From assembly GCF_001514495.1 (NCBI RefSeq), contig NZ_BCNM01000016.1:111688-175687 (forward strand): DNA of 64,000 bases, read 5' to 3'. Source of the stretch: Paenibacillus pabuli NBRC 13638. GTDB lineage: Bacteria > Bacillota > Bacilli > Paenibacillales > Paenibacillaceae. How positions within the stretch are numbered: position 1 is the first letter of the stretch; the number at the start of each line of letters is the position of its first letter. Position numbers and translations under genes: made by a program. Below are positions 33,771-42,114 of the stretch, one piece after another. Below the pieces are notes generated by a model. The model made no database searches, was not told where the DNA came from, and saw only the letters and a list, made by a program, of their open reading frames with translations.

Positions 33771-33810
33771 CAAGATATAGATCGAAATGGTTCAGTTCGT
33801 CTATATCTTG
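33771..33810 (+). other. Intercistronic hairpin between the two permease genes
   Basis: CAAGATATAGA (33771-33781) pairs perfectly with TCTATATCTTG (33800-33810), loop 18 bases, in the 133-base gap. No T-run follows, so it may stabilise or process the transcript. Confidence 0.6.
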
Positions 33811-33863
33811 TACACGTGAGCGGTTCAAATCGAATTATGCAAAATGCTTAAGGAGGAATTAAG

Positions 33864-34742
33864 GTGTATCACAAAACGACCGGATACCGTATATTTAACG
33901 GCTTCAACTTGTTCTTCATCGCGGCCGTCTCGCTGCTGTGTGTGCTGCCGCTTATTCATATTTTGGCGGTTTCCTTCAGCGGTAAGGCGGCAGCTTCCGC
34001 CAATCTGGTCACACTCTGGCCGATTGACTTTACTGTGGATGCCTATACCAAAACCTTTGGTAACAGCAATTTCCTAAGTGCACTATGGATCTCGGTAGAA
34101 CGTACCGTGTTTGGCACGCTGCTCAGTATGGTGCTGGTCATCCTGACGGCCTATCCTTTATCCAAGGAAAGTTTGAATTTCAAAGGACGTTCGCTGTATG
34201 CGTGGTTTTTCATCTTCACGATGCTGTTTAGCGGGGGGCTGATCCCTTCCTATATCCTGATTCAAAAGCTGGGACTGATCAATACACTGTGGGCCCTGAT
34301 TTTACCTGGGGCTGTGGCAGTCTGGAACCTGATTCTCATGATGAACTTCTTCCGTAACGTGCCCAAAGAGCTCGAAGAAGCGGCATTCATCGACGGTGCC
34401 AACCATATCACCACTTTGTTCCGCATCTATCTGCCCGTATCCATGCCGGCCATTGCCACGATCTCCCTTTTCACGATGGTGGGGCAGTGGAATTCCTGGT
34501 TCGACGGACTGATCTATATGAATGACGCAGCCAAATACCCGCTCGCTACGTTGATGCAAACGATTATCGTGCAGCAGGATTTCTCCAACATGAACGTGGA
34601 TGCTACACAGCTCCAGAACATGTCGCAGCGTACGGTCAACGCAGCCCAGATATTTATCGGAGCACTGCCCATCCTGCTCGTGTATCCGTTCTTGCAGCGA
34701 TTCTTTGTAAAAGGTATTGTGCTTGGGGCTGTAAAAGAATAG
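33864..34742 (+). CDS. YtcP/LplC-type sugar ABC transporter permease
   Basis: A 292-residue permease of the MalG branch with about six helices and EAA loop EEAAFIDGANHITTLFRIYLP-like sequence. LLCVLPLIHILAVSFSGKAA and QNMSQRTVNAAQIFIGALPI are typical of the partner of LplB permeases. It begins with GTG after AAGGAGGAA. No ATPase gene follows; a shared MsmX-type ATPase is expected elsewhere. Confidence 0.92.
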   Translation: MYHKTTGYRIFNGFNLFFIAAVSLLCVLPLIHILAVSFSGKAAASANLVTLWPIDFTVDAYTKTFGNSNFLSALWISVERTVFGTLLSMVLVILTAYPLSKESLNFKGRSLYAWFFIFTMLFSGGLIPSYILIQKLGLINTLWALILPGAVAVWNLILMMNFFRNVPKELEEAAFIDGANHITTLFRIYLPVSMPAIATISLFTMVGQWNSWFDGLIYMNDAAKYPLATLMQTIIVQQDFSNMNVDATQLQNMSQRTVNAAQIFIGALPILLVYPFLQRFFVKGIVLGAVKE

Positions 34743-34772
34743 AGCCCGTATACTGAATGCATTCGCATCATT

Positions 34773-34813
34773 TCATCCCGAGGTTCATAACGCATTTATT
34801 TGCTTCGGGATGA
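34773..34813. terminator. Hairpin between the permease gene and the Spo0E-like gene
   Basis: TCATCCCGA (34773-34781) pairs with TCGGGATGA (34805-34813) between converging genes. There is no strong T-run; possible terminator overlapping the 3' end of the small gene. Confidence 0.45.
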
Positions 34814-34978
34814 TTTCCCGCGAATGGCGTTGTTATATTGATTAATGAGCTCATCCAGCACCATCGATTGACGAATGACCTCTGGATGCCAGAGCTCACT
34901 ATGTGCATTTGCAATCTGGTAGAGTCTTTGCCGTGCCTTTTCAATACATTCCTGAATGGTTTCCGGATTATGCACCAT
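34796..34978 (-). CDS. Spo0E-like aspartyl-phosphate phosphatase
   Basis: A 60-residue two-helix protein of the Spo0E/YnzD family, which dephosphorylates Spo0A-P and so delays sporulation. The second helix carries the family signature as SMVLDELINQYNN (usual form SQxLDxLIxxY), with the key Asp of LDELI present. Length and helix spacing are normal. The start is ATG at 34978, or GTG one codon on. It stands alone between two sugar and unknown operons. Confidence 0.85.
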   Translation of the reverse strand: MVHNPETIQECIEKARQRLYQIANAHSELWHPEVIRQSMVLDELINQYNNAIRGKSSRSK

Positions 34979-35149
34979 ACTCCCGCCCCCTGTTGTCCTT
35001 CAGTATACTCTATCCAAAAAAGACCATCTATTATAATATTCGGAACAAAGGGAGCTGCGGATTACCCCAAATTTAAAATTTGTATATTTTTTCTTGTAAA
35101 GAATGGAATAAGGGAGTCCTTGAGGTTAAATGTGATGCAAAATGCAACA

Positions 35150-35187
35150 AAAAATACCGGATAGGCTGGTAGGCCTGTCCGGTATTT
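35150..35187 (-). terminator. Terminator after the BtrH-like gene pair
   Basis: AAATACCGGATAGGC pairs with GGCCTGTCCGGTATTT; minus-strand T-run follows. It lies 27 bases after the stop of the second BtrH-like gene. The rest of the 34979-35213 gap shows no gene. Confidence 0.8.
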
Positions 35188-35213
35188 ATAGTCTATAGGT
35201 GTATACTGCTCTA

Positions 35214-36230
35214 TCATCTTAATCCGATATCCTCAAAACGATTGCCAATCGTCTCTGGGAAGACCTGTTTAATCCCATCAATGGCGCGTTGTTCCGTTTC
35301 CCCCGCCTGCTCGATCAAATTAATCACCCTTAGCACATGTCCTGGCTCCTTTGCATCCCATGCTGTTGATTCCTCAACCAGCTCCATCATCTGCGCATAC
35401 AGATCCGCCAACAACGCATACTCCCGCATAACTTGGGCCATCTGATCGGATAGGTGCCCAAGCCCTGCAACATAGGAGGCAATATCCTGTCTCGATCGGG
35501 CATAATAGCGCAGGACTGTGGCAGCTTGGTTGGTTTCATATGCCCCAGATTGCAGGGCAGCGGCAATGGCCTCATATGCGGCGGGTCCACAGGCGTAATC
35601 CTGGGGTGGCAGCATATAATCATGGGTCTCCCATTTGTACACAGCCTGAATTAACGACTCCTTGCAAACCTCCCATACGTCTACGGTTGTATGAGATTCA
35701 AGCACTTGATAATACCAATAAGATGTAGTGTTCCGACCAAAAGAATCATAGGGCAGACGAATGACTTTATTCCCTTCACTATCACAGATAAATAGTACCT
35801 GCTCCCCATCATCATACCCCGCACAAATGACAAATTGATCATGCCAGACAATCGCACCTGTGCCGCGGTCAATGGAAGCTTTGATATCCAGCAGAGCCTG
35901 CTTCTGATAGAGCGGAAAGGTCGGCTCGAACGAAAACCCCGCTGACTGACTCGCTGTCACACCAATGAAATCAGCAGCTACAAAGTTCTCCGCCATCCAG
36001 TTGTAGGCCGAGATCGATTCTGTCGTCAGACGCCGATCTACCACCAGTCGAAATACACTTGCGGTCATGCCCGCAATCATGTGACGGGGTAAATTCGTCC
36101 ACTGTTTATGTATTAAAACCCGGTACATTGCATCAATATATGAACCCACACCACTCCATGATATGTGTTCTTCCGCACCATCTTGAGTTTGTGGAGATTC
36201 AATCAAATCCAGCAGTATTTTGCTCCCCAT
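35214..36230 (-). CDS. BtrH-like protein, paralogue B
   Basis: A 338-residue soluble protein similar in layout to the gene upstream. A papain/C39-like half (about residues 1-165) contains YQKQALLDIKASIDRGTGAI and WHDQFVICAGYDDGEQVLFI, recalling the BtrH N-terminal domain of butirosin synthesis. A helical half follows (GPAAYEAIAAALQSGAYETN, ARSRQDIASYVAGLGHL). No Cys stands where a nucleophile would be expected near the N-terminus, so catalysis is doubtful. AAGGAGTAGAGG precedes the ATG. It follows its paralogue by 18 bases, in one operon with the WYL regulator. Confidence 0.6.
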   Translation of the reverse strand: MGSKILLDLIESPQTQDGAEEHISWSGVGSYIDAMYRVLIHKQWTNLPRHMIAGMTASVFRLVVDRRLTTESISAYNWMAENFVAADFIGVTASQSAGFSFEPTFPLYQKQALLDIKASIDRGTGAIVWHDQFVICAGYDDGEQVLFICDSEGNKVIRLPYDSFGRNTTSYWYYQVLESHTTVDVWEVCKESLIQAVYKWETHDYMLPPQDYACGPAAYEAIAAALQSGAYETNQAATVLRYYARSRQDIASYVAGLGHLSDQMAQVMREYALLADLYAQMMELVEESTAWDAKEPGHVLRVINLIEQAGETEQRAIDGIKQVFPETIGNRFEDIGLR

Positions 36231-36248
36231 CCTCTACTCCTTCCTTTC

Positions 36249-37247
36249 CTATCTCGCCGAGTGCGCTCCCCAACGTGGCACAGTGGATCGTTTGCGATCA
36301 GGAAACTTCAGGGATATCAGGCGAAAATAATCAACAGCCTGCTCTTCCAATGCTTTCGCTTCCAATAAAACCTGTGCCAGCTCCTCTGTTGCATCTGCCC
36401 GTATAATCCATCTGTTATGTTCCTGAATCATGCATGCCTTCATCTGCATAATCAATGCTCCAAGCTGTTCATAACATGCATAGGCTTGGTCCAGTTCGGT
36501 CCATATCCCCTGCGCATCCTGCAAATACATCTGGATTTCAGTTCGGGACCGGCAATAGGATTCCAAAATATACGCAGTCCCCGATGCATCGTAATCTCCA
36601 CCCCGAAGGGCCTCTACCCACACATCATACGCCAGTCTGCCCGAAGCAATATTTCGATCAGGCAGTAGACGGTAAGGAATATCCCAATCCTCAATTGCCA
36701 TTCGCAGTGATTCCAGCAGCATTTGCTGTTCCGGGATACGAACCCGATCTCCAAAAACCTGACAATGCCAGAACCCGGTGAAGTTCAACCCGAAATTGTC
36801 ATACAGCAAAATCTGTGGTTCCTTGCTCCAGCCGTCTTGCACATAAAAGATGCGATCATGGTCATCATACCCGTGAATGACTCCAAATTCCGGAATCCAG
36901 TAGATTACTCCTACGCCCCCATCCAGACTGCGTTTCACCCAATTTACCGCATCCCGCTGATAATATTCGAAGGTGGAATGACGTGTGCGTCCTCCATCAC
37001 TAATCGTGAATATTCCCAAATTATCGATTCCTTGGCGATGGGATTCGCCCCATTGACCGTAGGCTGTAACCGAAATATGCAGCAGTCTGCGGTGTACCGA
37101 AAGCTTAAATGCCATCCCTGTATATCCAGCGAGCGCATATTTAGAACCCTGAAACAGACCCGCATGGGTCAATACAGCGTGTAGGCTATCCACATACGAT
37201 TTGGACTCCCGCTTCATTCTCAAGTTATCTAATACGACTTCAGCCAA
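36249..37247 (-). CDS. BtrH-like protein, paralogue A
   Basis: A 332-residue paralogue of the next gene: YYQRDAVNWVKRSLDGGVGV, FGVIHGYDDHDRIFYVQDG, then a helical half with ASGRLAYDVWVEALRGGDYD and CRSRTEIQMYLQDAQGIW align in order. I prefer a TTG start at 37247 (LAEVVLDNLRMKRES), which has AGGAG eight bases upstream and aligns with the start of the paralogue; an ATG at 37319 lacks a ribosome site. Also without an obvious catalytic Cys. Possible roles are peptide or acyl transfer, or a non-enzymatic binding function. Confidence 0.6.
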   Translation of the reverse strand: MAEVVLDNLRMKRESKSYVDSLHAVLTHAGLFQGSKYALAGYTGMAFKLSVHRRLLHISVTAYGQWGESHRQGIDNLGIFTISDGGRTRHSTFEYYQRDAVNWVKRSLDGGVGVIYWIPEFGVIHGYDDHDRIFYVQDGWSKEPQILLYDNFGLNFTGFWHCQVFGDRVRIPEQQMLLESLRMAIEDWDIPYRLLPDRNIASGRLAYDVWVEALRGGDYDASGTAYILESYCRSRTEIQMYLQDAQGIWTELDQAYACYEQLGALIMQMKACMIQEHNRWIIRADATEELAQVLLEAKALEEQAVDYFRLISLKFPDRKRSTVPRWGAHSAR

Positions 37248-37337
37248 GAAATAGTCTCCTCCCCATGGTGATTTTCTTATGTATTTTGTATGGAAAACTA
37301 ACAACCTTTCTCCGCTCATTTATGCCTGTTCAGAAAC

Positions 37338-38243
37338 TTATTCTTTCATCCCAAGCTTGCCAATCATGCCACCCACACGACTTTCAAGCTTGCGTCTGAG
37401 CCATCCCGGAGACAGCAGCTCCTCCCAATCACTGATAAACAAATGCTGCATAAACGCATCCATGTCATAAAATTCAATCCAGTGAATCTGATCTTGCTTT
37501 GCCCGAATCCGATAGCCTTGCCACAGCTCTGTTTGCTGCACTTCTTTCAGTCTGATCTCAGCGACAAACGGTTTACGAACAGGAAGCGCCTCTTCCCATC
37601 CACTCAGCACCCCGTCCACCTGATACTCAAATGTCTCATTCATGATCCAAACATGAACAATTCCCTCCAACCGGATAGCCGTTTGCTGAACAGGATCCTC
37701 CTCATAACCGATAACATAATCAGCATTGAACTGGGATACCATCTTCAAGGGACACCAGGAGAATTGCCGTTCTCCGGCATGATCCCTGTAATGAATATGC
37801 ACTTTGCGTGTTTCAGTAATCGCATGGGACAAAATCTCAAAGAACTGAAGCTGCTGTGGATGCGCCATAAATACAGGAAGCTGACGATTCCCCGTCTGTT
37901 GTTCCTCAGGCGTAAAACGCTCCAGCAGATGCGCAACACGATTCACAGCATCCGACTGTTCGTAATTGTAGTGCCGATAACGATGTGCCAGATACTTAAG
38001 CACCCGTTGTTCTTCTTCCGTCATATATAAATGGGGTAACCGATAGGTCTGGTCCTCATAACAGTACCCCCGATATTTGGCCATATACAACAAGGGGGCT
38101 CGCAGGGAAATCGCCATATATTCAATATCGCGCTGGGCCTGGCGACGGGATATTTCAAATTCACGTGCAAGCCAGCCGCTGTTCGGGAAACGTCCACTCC
38201 GAATCTGCTCGTCAAACCAGTGAATACGATGCATATTGCTCAT
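37338..38243 (-). CDS. WYL-domain transcriptional regulator
   Basis: A 301-residue regulator: N-terminal HTH of DeoR type (RIHWFDEQIRSGRF, LAREFEISRRQAQRDIEYMA) and a WYL-like ligand domain (KVHIHYRDHAGERQFSWCPL, FNADYVIGYEEDPVQQTAIRL), in which the usual Trp-Tyr-Leu core is modified. The start at 38243 has GGGGGCGGG upstream. It is the first gene of an operon with the two BtrH-like genes, which it probably controls. WYL domains bind nucleic acid or small ligands; no ligand can be named here. Confidence 0.82.
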   Translation of the reverse strand: MSNMHRIHWFDEQIRSGRFPNSGWLAREFEISRRQAQRDIEYMAISLRAPLLYMAKYRGYCYEDQTYRLPHLYMTEEEQRVLKYLAHRYRHYNYEQSDAVNRVAHLLERFTPEEQQTGNRQLPVFMAHPQQLQFFEILSHAITETRKVHIHYRDHAGERQFSWCPLKMVSQFNADYVIGYEEDPVQQTAIRLEGIVHVWIMNETFEYQVDGVLSGWEEALPVRKPFVAEIRLKEVQQTELWQGYRIRAKQDQIHWIEFYDMDAFMQHLFISDWEELLSPGWLRRKLESRVGGMIGKLGMKE

Positions 38244-38282
38244 GTTCCCGCCCCCTATTAATCCCATCATTTACTATATTGT

Positions 38283-38291
38283 ATTATACCA
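38283..38291 (-). promoter_or_regulatory. Extended -10 promoter of the WYL operon
   Basis: TGGTATAAT on the minus strand, 40 bases upstream of the WYL gene start. No good -35 is present. Confidence 0.45.
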
Positions 38292-38298
38292 AAAGACA

Positions 38299-38321
38299 TG
38301 GCCCGTTCCGAAGAACAGGCC
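38299..38321 (-). terminator. Terminator of the zinc-ribbon gene with UUCG tetraloop
   Basis: On the minus strand GGCC-GTTC and GAAC-GGCC arms close a TTCG tetraloop (C-UUCG-G), seven bases past the zinc-ribbon stop, followed by TCTTTTGG. Efficient folding expected. Confidence 0.65.
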
Positions 38322-38328
38322 TGTTGTG

Positions 38329-38517
38329 TTATACGGTTGCCTTGTCCACTCTGGACTGCACGGCTTTGAAGCATTTCTTGCATACCTTCAGAGTTGTACC
38401 ATCTGTTTTTGTTTGCGAATATAACAATTTAATTCGGGTGCTGCTGCACACCGGGCATGTTCCTCTTCCTCGGGATGGTAGATTCCACAGGACGCGTCCT
38501 CTTTTTGTTTTTGCCAA
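38329..38517 (-). CDS. Small zinc-ribbon protein (62 residues)
   Basis: A short basic protein, AKTKRGRVLWNLPSRGRGT then CPVC (Cys pair 1), a spacer of 22 residues, and CKKC (Cys pair 2), a classic four-Cys zinc ribbon able to bind RNA or DNA. The start is a TTG at 38517, nine bases after GAGGT; without accepting TTG the frame runs upstream through non-coding sequence. Unknown function; similar short zinc-ribbon proteins occur in Paenibacillus as far as I recall. It has its own terminator. Confidence 0.7.
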   Translation of the reverse strand: MAKTKRGRVLWNLPSRGRGTCPVCSSTRIKLLYSQTKTDGTTLKVCKKCFKAVQSRVDKATV

Positions 38518-38615
38518 CGTTTGTGAACCTCTTTTCGATATGTTTTGTGTGTTCACCGTTATTATAGAGGGTATGGTACGACATAGAATGTCATAGCAGT
38601 ATGGCATACGTTGAA

Positions 38616-38653
38616 AATAAAAAATGTCCCCTCTTCGGCTTGAAGAAAGGACA
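38616..38653 (-). terminator. Terminator after the ArsR-family gene
   Basis: TGTCCTTTCTTC and GAAGAGGGGACA arms (38625-38636 with 38642-38653) around a five-base loop, then TTTTTTATTTTC on the minus strand, immediately past the ArsR stop. Confidence 0.85.
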
Positions 38654-38657
38654 AGTT

Positions 38658-38981
38658 TCAAGAATGATCGGTGCTTGACTGAGCTGCCGCTTGCAACAAA
38701 GGCTGCAAAAGACCGGGGAACCGCGCTTCCAGATCTTCGGATCTCAGCGTAAGGAAATGCTGTGTACCCTGTACTCTCACCCGAATGACTCCGGCTTCCC
38801 GGAGGGTCCGAATATGGTGCGACCTTGTGGATTTCACAACAGGTGCACGAAAATGACTGCATGGCTGCTCGCCGCTTCGGGATGCTTCCACTACAATCCC
38901 TAGACGAATTGGGTCACTCAAAGCGTATAATACGGATGAAAGTTCAATATCCTCCACTTGGGGATGGTGTAAAATTTTCAT
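38658..38981 (-). CDS. ArsR-family repressor, divergent to an MFS exporter
   Basis: A 107-residue winged-helix protein: LSSVLYALSDPIRLGIVVEA, VVKSTRSHHIRTLREAGVIR and VRVQGTQHFLTLR fit the ArsR fold. The metal-binding ELCVCDL motif of arsenic or cadmium sensors is absent (the recognition region reads SGEQPCSHFRAPVVKS, with one Cys), so it is not a classic metal sensor; it is closer to ArsR proteins that control drug exporters. The ATG at 38981 follows AAGGAG. Divergent from the MFS gene with a palindrome between. Confidence 0.85.
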   Translation of the reverse strand: MKILHHPQVEDIELSSVLYALSDPIRLGIVVEASRSGEQPCSHFRAPVVKSTRSHHIRTLREAGVIRVRVQGTQHFLTLRSEDLEARFPGLLQPLLQAAAQSSTDHS

Positions 38982-39046
38982 GCTGTAGTCTCCTTTTTTC
39001 AGACTATCCATTGTATTTTAGCACAGTTCCATGATATATTTCTAAT

Positions 39047-39064
39047 GTTCGATACCAATCGAAC
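39047..39064. promoter_or_regulatory. Operator-like palindrome between ArsR-family and MFS genes
   Basis: GTTCGAT-ACCA-ATCGAAC has perfect seven-base arms. It lies in the 209-base divergent region, 66 bases from the regulator start and 127 from the MFS start. Confidence 0.6.
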
Positions 39065-39190
39065 TAATAAATTATATTTCGTTTATGTATCCCTGCTGTC
39101 AGGTATGGGATTTACATCATATCGCATTTTGCAAATGTTACATAGCGTTTCTGAAATGTTGCGAAATACACATCACTCTAGGAGGTTTTT

Positions 39191-40567
39191 ATGAACAACA
39201 CCGCAGCTGCAGCATCCGGGGAACGAACGAACGGAATACAGGAAGGGCTCATCGTCAGTTTGCTTGGCTTCACGGTTGTACTCGTCGTCATGAATACAAT
39301 GATGTTCAATCTGGCCCTGCCCAAAATTGCAGCCGAGTTTATGCTCTCATCTGTCGCTTCTTCCTGGATTGTAACCGGATATTCCATCGTATTTGCCATT
39401 TCCTCAATTACGTTCTCTCGTCTCTCGGATTTTGTACCGATACGCACCCTGTTTACAACCGGACTTACACTACTTGGTGCTGCATCCATTCTTGGTTTCT
39501 TCAGTAATCACTTTATCATTCTGCTCATTGCGCGTCTGATCCAGGCGGCGGGTGCAGCTTCTGTACCAGGGCTCGCCATCGTTCTCATTACGCGGTATAT
39601 TCCAAGCGATCGCCGAGGTAAATCCATGGCAGTTGTCATGTCCGCCAGCTCATTGGGACTTGGACTCGGACCTGTAATCGGCGGCAGTATTACACAGTTT
39701 CTCGGATGGCATGATCTGTTTATCGTTACGGGACTAACCTTGTTTTTGATCCCTGTATTTTTCAAGCTGCTTCCAAGTGAAATGCCGCAAAAAGGCTCAT
39801 TTGACTTCCTTGGCGCGCTGCTTCTCGCCATCGGAACAACCGGCATCCTGTTATTCCTGACTTCACGGCAATGGGTCACCCTGGTTGTTGGTGTCGTGGC
39901 ACTGGTGCTGTTTTGGCTTAGAATTCGCCGTGCGGCTGATCCTTTCGTTCAACCGGCCCTGTTCAAAAACCAAAAATACATGATGCTTAGCTCACTGGGG
40001 ATTGTATCGTATATTAACAACTTCTCGACACTGTTTCTGCTGCCGCAAATTTTGGCACATCTGTATGGCCTGACTCCGGCCCAGTCCGGGCTTGTTATCT
40101 TCCCGGGTGCTATCGTGTCCATGTTGTTATCCAATCGGATCGGCCGCATGATTGACCGGCACGGCAATACACAGCTGCTCAAGTTCGCACCATGGCTACT
40201 GCTCGCTGCTGCGGGATTGTTCGCACTCTTTGCAGACGACAGCATCTATGCCATTATGGCCGTATACATTCTGCTTAGCGTAGGTTTCTCGGCACTGACA
40301 ACGAGTGTATCCAATGAATTGTCCAGCAATCTGACGATGGATCAGGTTGGTGCAGGTATGGGACTGTTCCAGCTTAGCCAGTTCTTCAGCGGTGCATTTA
40401 GTGTTGCGGTAACGGGTGTAGCGTTGACAGCCATGCAGGAACTGCCATTATCCTCGGCGTACACGAATATTTTCTGGGGCATGACCGTGGTTGCTCTGGC
40501 ATCCATTATTTTTTCCCAAGTGTATCTGAGAATGCAGTCAAGGAAGAAAATCGTTGCTTCACACTAA
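39191..40567 (+). CDS. MFS drug:H+ antiporter, DHA2/Tet(L)-like
   Basis: A 458-residue transporter with 12-14 membrane helices. The TM1 region (LVVMNTMMFNLALPKIAAEF), motif A-like RLSDFVPIRTLFTTGL, and motif C-like SASSLGLGLGPVIGGSITQF in the fifth helix mark an antiporter of the DHA2 branch, which includes TetK/TetL and QacA types. AGGAGG precedes the ATG. It is probably repressed by the divergent ArsR-family protein. The substrate cannot be told from sequence. Confidence 0.88.
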   Translation: MNNTAAAASGERTNGIQEGLIVSLLGFTVVLVVMNTMMFNLALPKIAAEFMLSSVASSWIVTGYSIVFAISSITFSRLSDFVPIRTLFTTGLTLLGAASILGFFSNHFIILLIARLIQAAGAASVPGLAIVLITRYIPSDRRGKSMAVVMSASSLGLGLGPVIGGSITQFLGWHDLFIVTGLTLFLIPVFFKLLPSEMPQKGSFDFLGALLLAIGTTGILLFLTSRQWVTLVVGVVALVLFWLRIRRAADPFVQPALFKNQKYMMLSSLGIVSYINNFSTLFLLPQILAHLYGLTPAQSGLVIFPGAIVSMLLSNRIGRMIDRHGNTQLLKFAPWLLLAAAGLFALFADDSIYAIMAVYILLSVGFSALTTSVSNELSSNLTMDQVGAGMGLFQLSQFFSGAFSVAVTGVALTAMQELPLSSAYTNIFWGMTVVALASIIFSQVYLRMQSRKKIVASH

Positions 40568-40607
40568 ACAGTTTGAAAAAGATCTCATAGTAGAGTCTTC
40601 ATATAAG

Positions 40608-40652
40608 AAAGCCAGGGATTAGACCGATGGGGTCTCTATCTCTGGCTTTTTT
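40608..40652 (+). terminator. Terminator after the MFS exporter gene
   Basis: AAAGCCAGGGAT pairs with ATCTCTGGCTTT around an inner AGACC/GGTCT stem, then TTTT, 40 bases after the stop. Confidence 0.9.
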
Positions 40653-40772
40653 GTCTGTTATTAGACTAAAAGAAATCAATAAGTATTACTTTATCTCTGT
40701 TATTCTTATATTATAACCAAATAGTATAGGTATTTTTGAAAACGATAAAACCAAGGGGATGTCTAATCACAC

Positions 40773-41987
40773 ATGAAGCTTCAAAAGTTTAAATCACTAT
40801 TTCGTATCCCTACATACCGACTGTTTCTCTTTTGTATGTTGTTGCAGGGCATGGCTATTTCAATCAGCGCTCCCTTTCTGGCAGTCTACTTTACAACCCG
40901 CCTTGAAGTATCCATTGCTACATTTGGATTATTCACTGCAGTAACTTTAATGGCGGGTGTGCTATTCAGTTCATGGATCGCCAGACGATCGGATCAACCC
41001 AGGGCTCGTAAAATCATTCTGGTGACCGCCATGATTTGCAATGCTCTTGCTTTTGCCGGGTATCTGTGGATACACGACTTCACGTTATTATTTATCTACA
41101 TGACGGTGCTGACTGCGCTTGGATCTCCTGCCATGCCACAGTTGTTCGCAGCTGCAAGAGAAGCGGTTAATTCCGCAACAGATGTTGATCATGCTGTGGC
41201 CAATTCAACCTTGCGCTCCGCGTTTTCACTGGGGTTTATTACGGGACCTTTACTCGGAACTTTACTGATTGCGTATATTGGGTACACCGGCATTTTCAGT
41301 TCAACTTGTTTTATTTTTCTGATCAATGCGTTATTATTTTTCTTTCTGTTAAAAAAGGCTCCCGAGCCTTCTACCCTCCGTGCATCTACTGGCGGCATAC
41401 ACATGAAATTGCATCAGGATGCAAGAATTTATATGCCTTTTCTCATTACTACACTCCTGTATATGGCACATTGGATGAATAATTTGAATGCATCACTGTT
41501 CATTATTCACCATCTGGGCGAGGGAACCCGCGAAGTTGGCTGGATCTCCAGTTTATGCGCAGGGCTTGAAATCCCCATTATGCTAGGCTTGGGTCTGCTC
41601 GCCTCAAAGTATCCCAACCGCTTACTCATGTTATGGGGCTCCCTGATGGGTGCCGCTTATTATGTAATTGTTCTGTTCTCCACGGAACTGTGGCACTTGC
41701 TGGCCGGACAACTATTGCTCGCGTTCTTCGTCGCCGTTATCTCGGCCATCGGCATCAGTTACATGCAGGATCTGCTTCCGTCCATGCCCGGCTATGCGTC
41801 AACACTCTATTCCAATGCCTCCACGTTGGGAAGATTATTTGGCAGTCTGGTCGGGGGATGGACAGCTGGAGCGTGGGGGTACCGAAATTCCTATTGGGTA
41901 TGTCTGCTGCTCGTGCTGCTGTCGTTAGGCATGCTTGTTGTCACACAACAATTTTCAAAAGAGAAGCGTCAGATACTTTCACTATAA
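40773..41987 (+). CDS. MFS transporter, sugar-efflux (SET)-like
   Basis: A 404-residue, 12-helix transporter. It resembles SetA/SotB-type sugar efflux proteins: short N-terminus RIPTYRLFLFCMLLQGMAIS, motif A region SSWIARRSDQPRARKIIL and central ALREAVNSATDVDHAVANST-like sequence (AAREAVNSATDVDHAVANST). A TTATAACC-type -10 at about 40710 is possible. AAGGGG lies 12 bases before the ATG, longer than usual. It stands alone between two terminators. Substrate unproven; sugars or drugs. Confidence 0.85.
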   Translation: MKLQKFKSLFRIPTYRLFLFCMLLQGMAISISAPFLAVYFTTRLEVSIATFGLFTAVTLMAGVLFSSWIARRSDQPRARKIILVTAMICNALAFAGYLWIHDFTLLFIYMTVLTALGSPAMPQLFAAAREAVNSATDVDHAVANSTLRSAFSLGFITGPLLGTLLIAYIGYTGIFSSTCFIFLINALLFFFLLKKAPEPSTLRASTGGIHMKLHQDARIYMPFLITTLLYMAHWMNNLNASLFIIHHLGEGTREVGWISSLCAGLEIPIMLGLGLLASKYPNRLLMLWGSLMGAAYYVIVLFSTELWHLLAGQLLLAFFVAVISAIGISYMQDLLPSMPGYASTLYSNASTLGRLFGSLVGGWTAGAWGYRNSYWVCLLLVLLSLGMLVVTQQFSKEKRQILSL

Positions 41988-42034
41988 TCAGATCCTCGAA
42001 TGCAAGCCCGAGTGAACGTAAAAGTTTGAACAAA

Positions 42035-42076
42035 ACAAAGCCCCAAGGACGCAGCTATAGCGCTCTTGGGGCTTTG
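42035..42076 (+). terminator. Terminator after the SET-like MFS gene
   Basis: CAAAGCCCCAAGA-type arm (42035-42048) pairs with TCTTGGGGCTTTG (42064-42076), in the convergent gap to the SnoaL-like gene; may serve both strands. Confidence 0.85.
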
Positions 42077-42114
42077 GTTATTATCGTTTTAATACTCTTA
42101 TATGAATACAAACC

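Noticed and set aside
36249..37319. ATG at 37319 as start of the first BtrH-like gene
   Set aside because: No ribosome site, and the extra 24 residues do not align with the paralogue; the TTG at 37247 has AGGAG and aligns.
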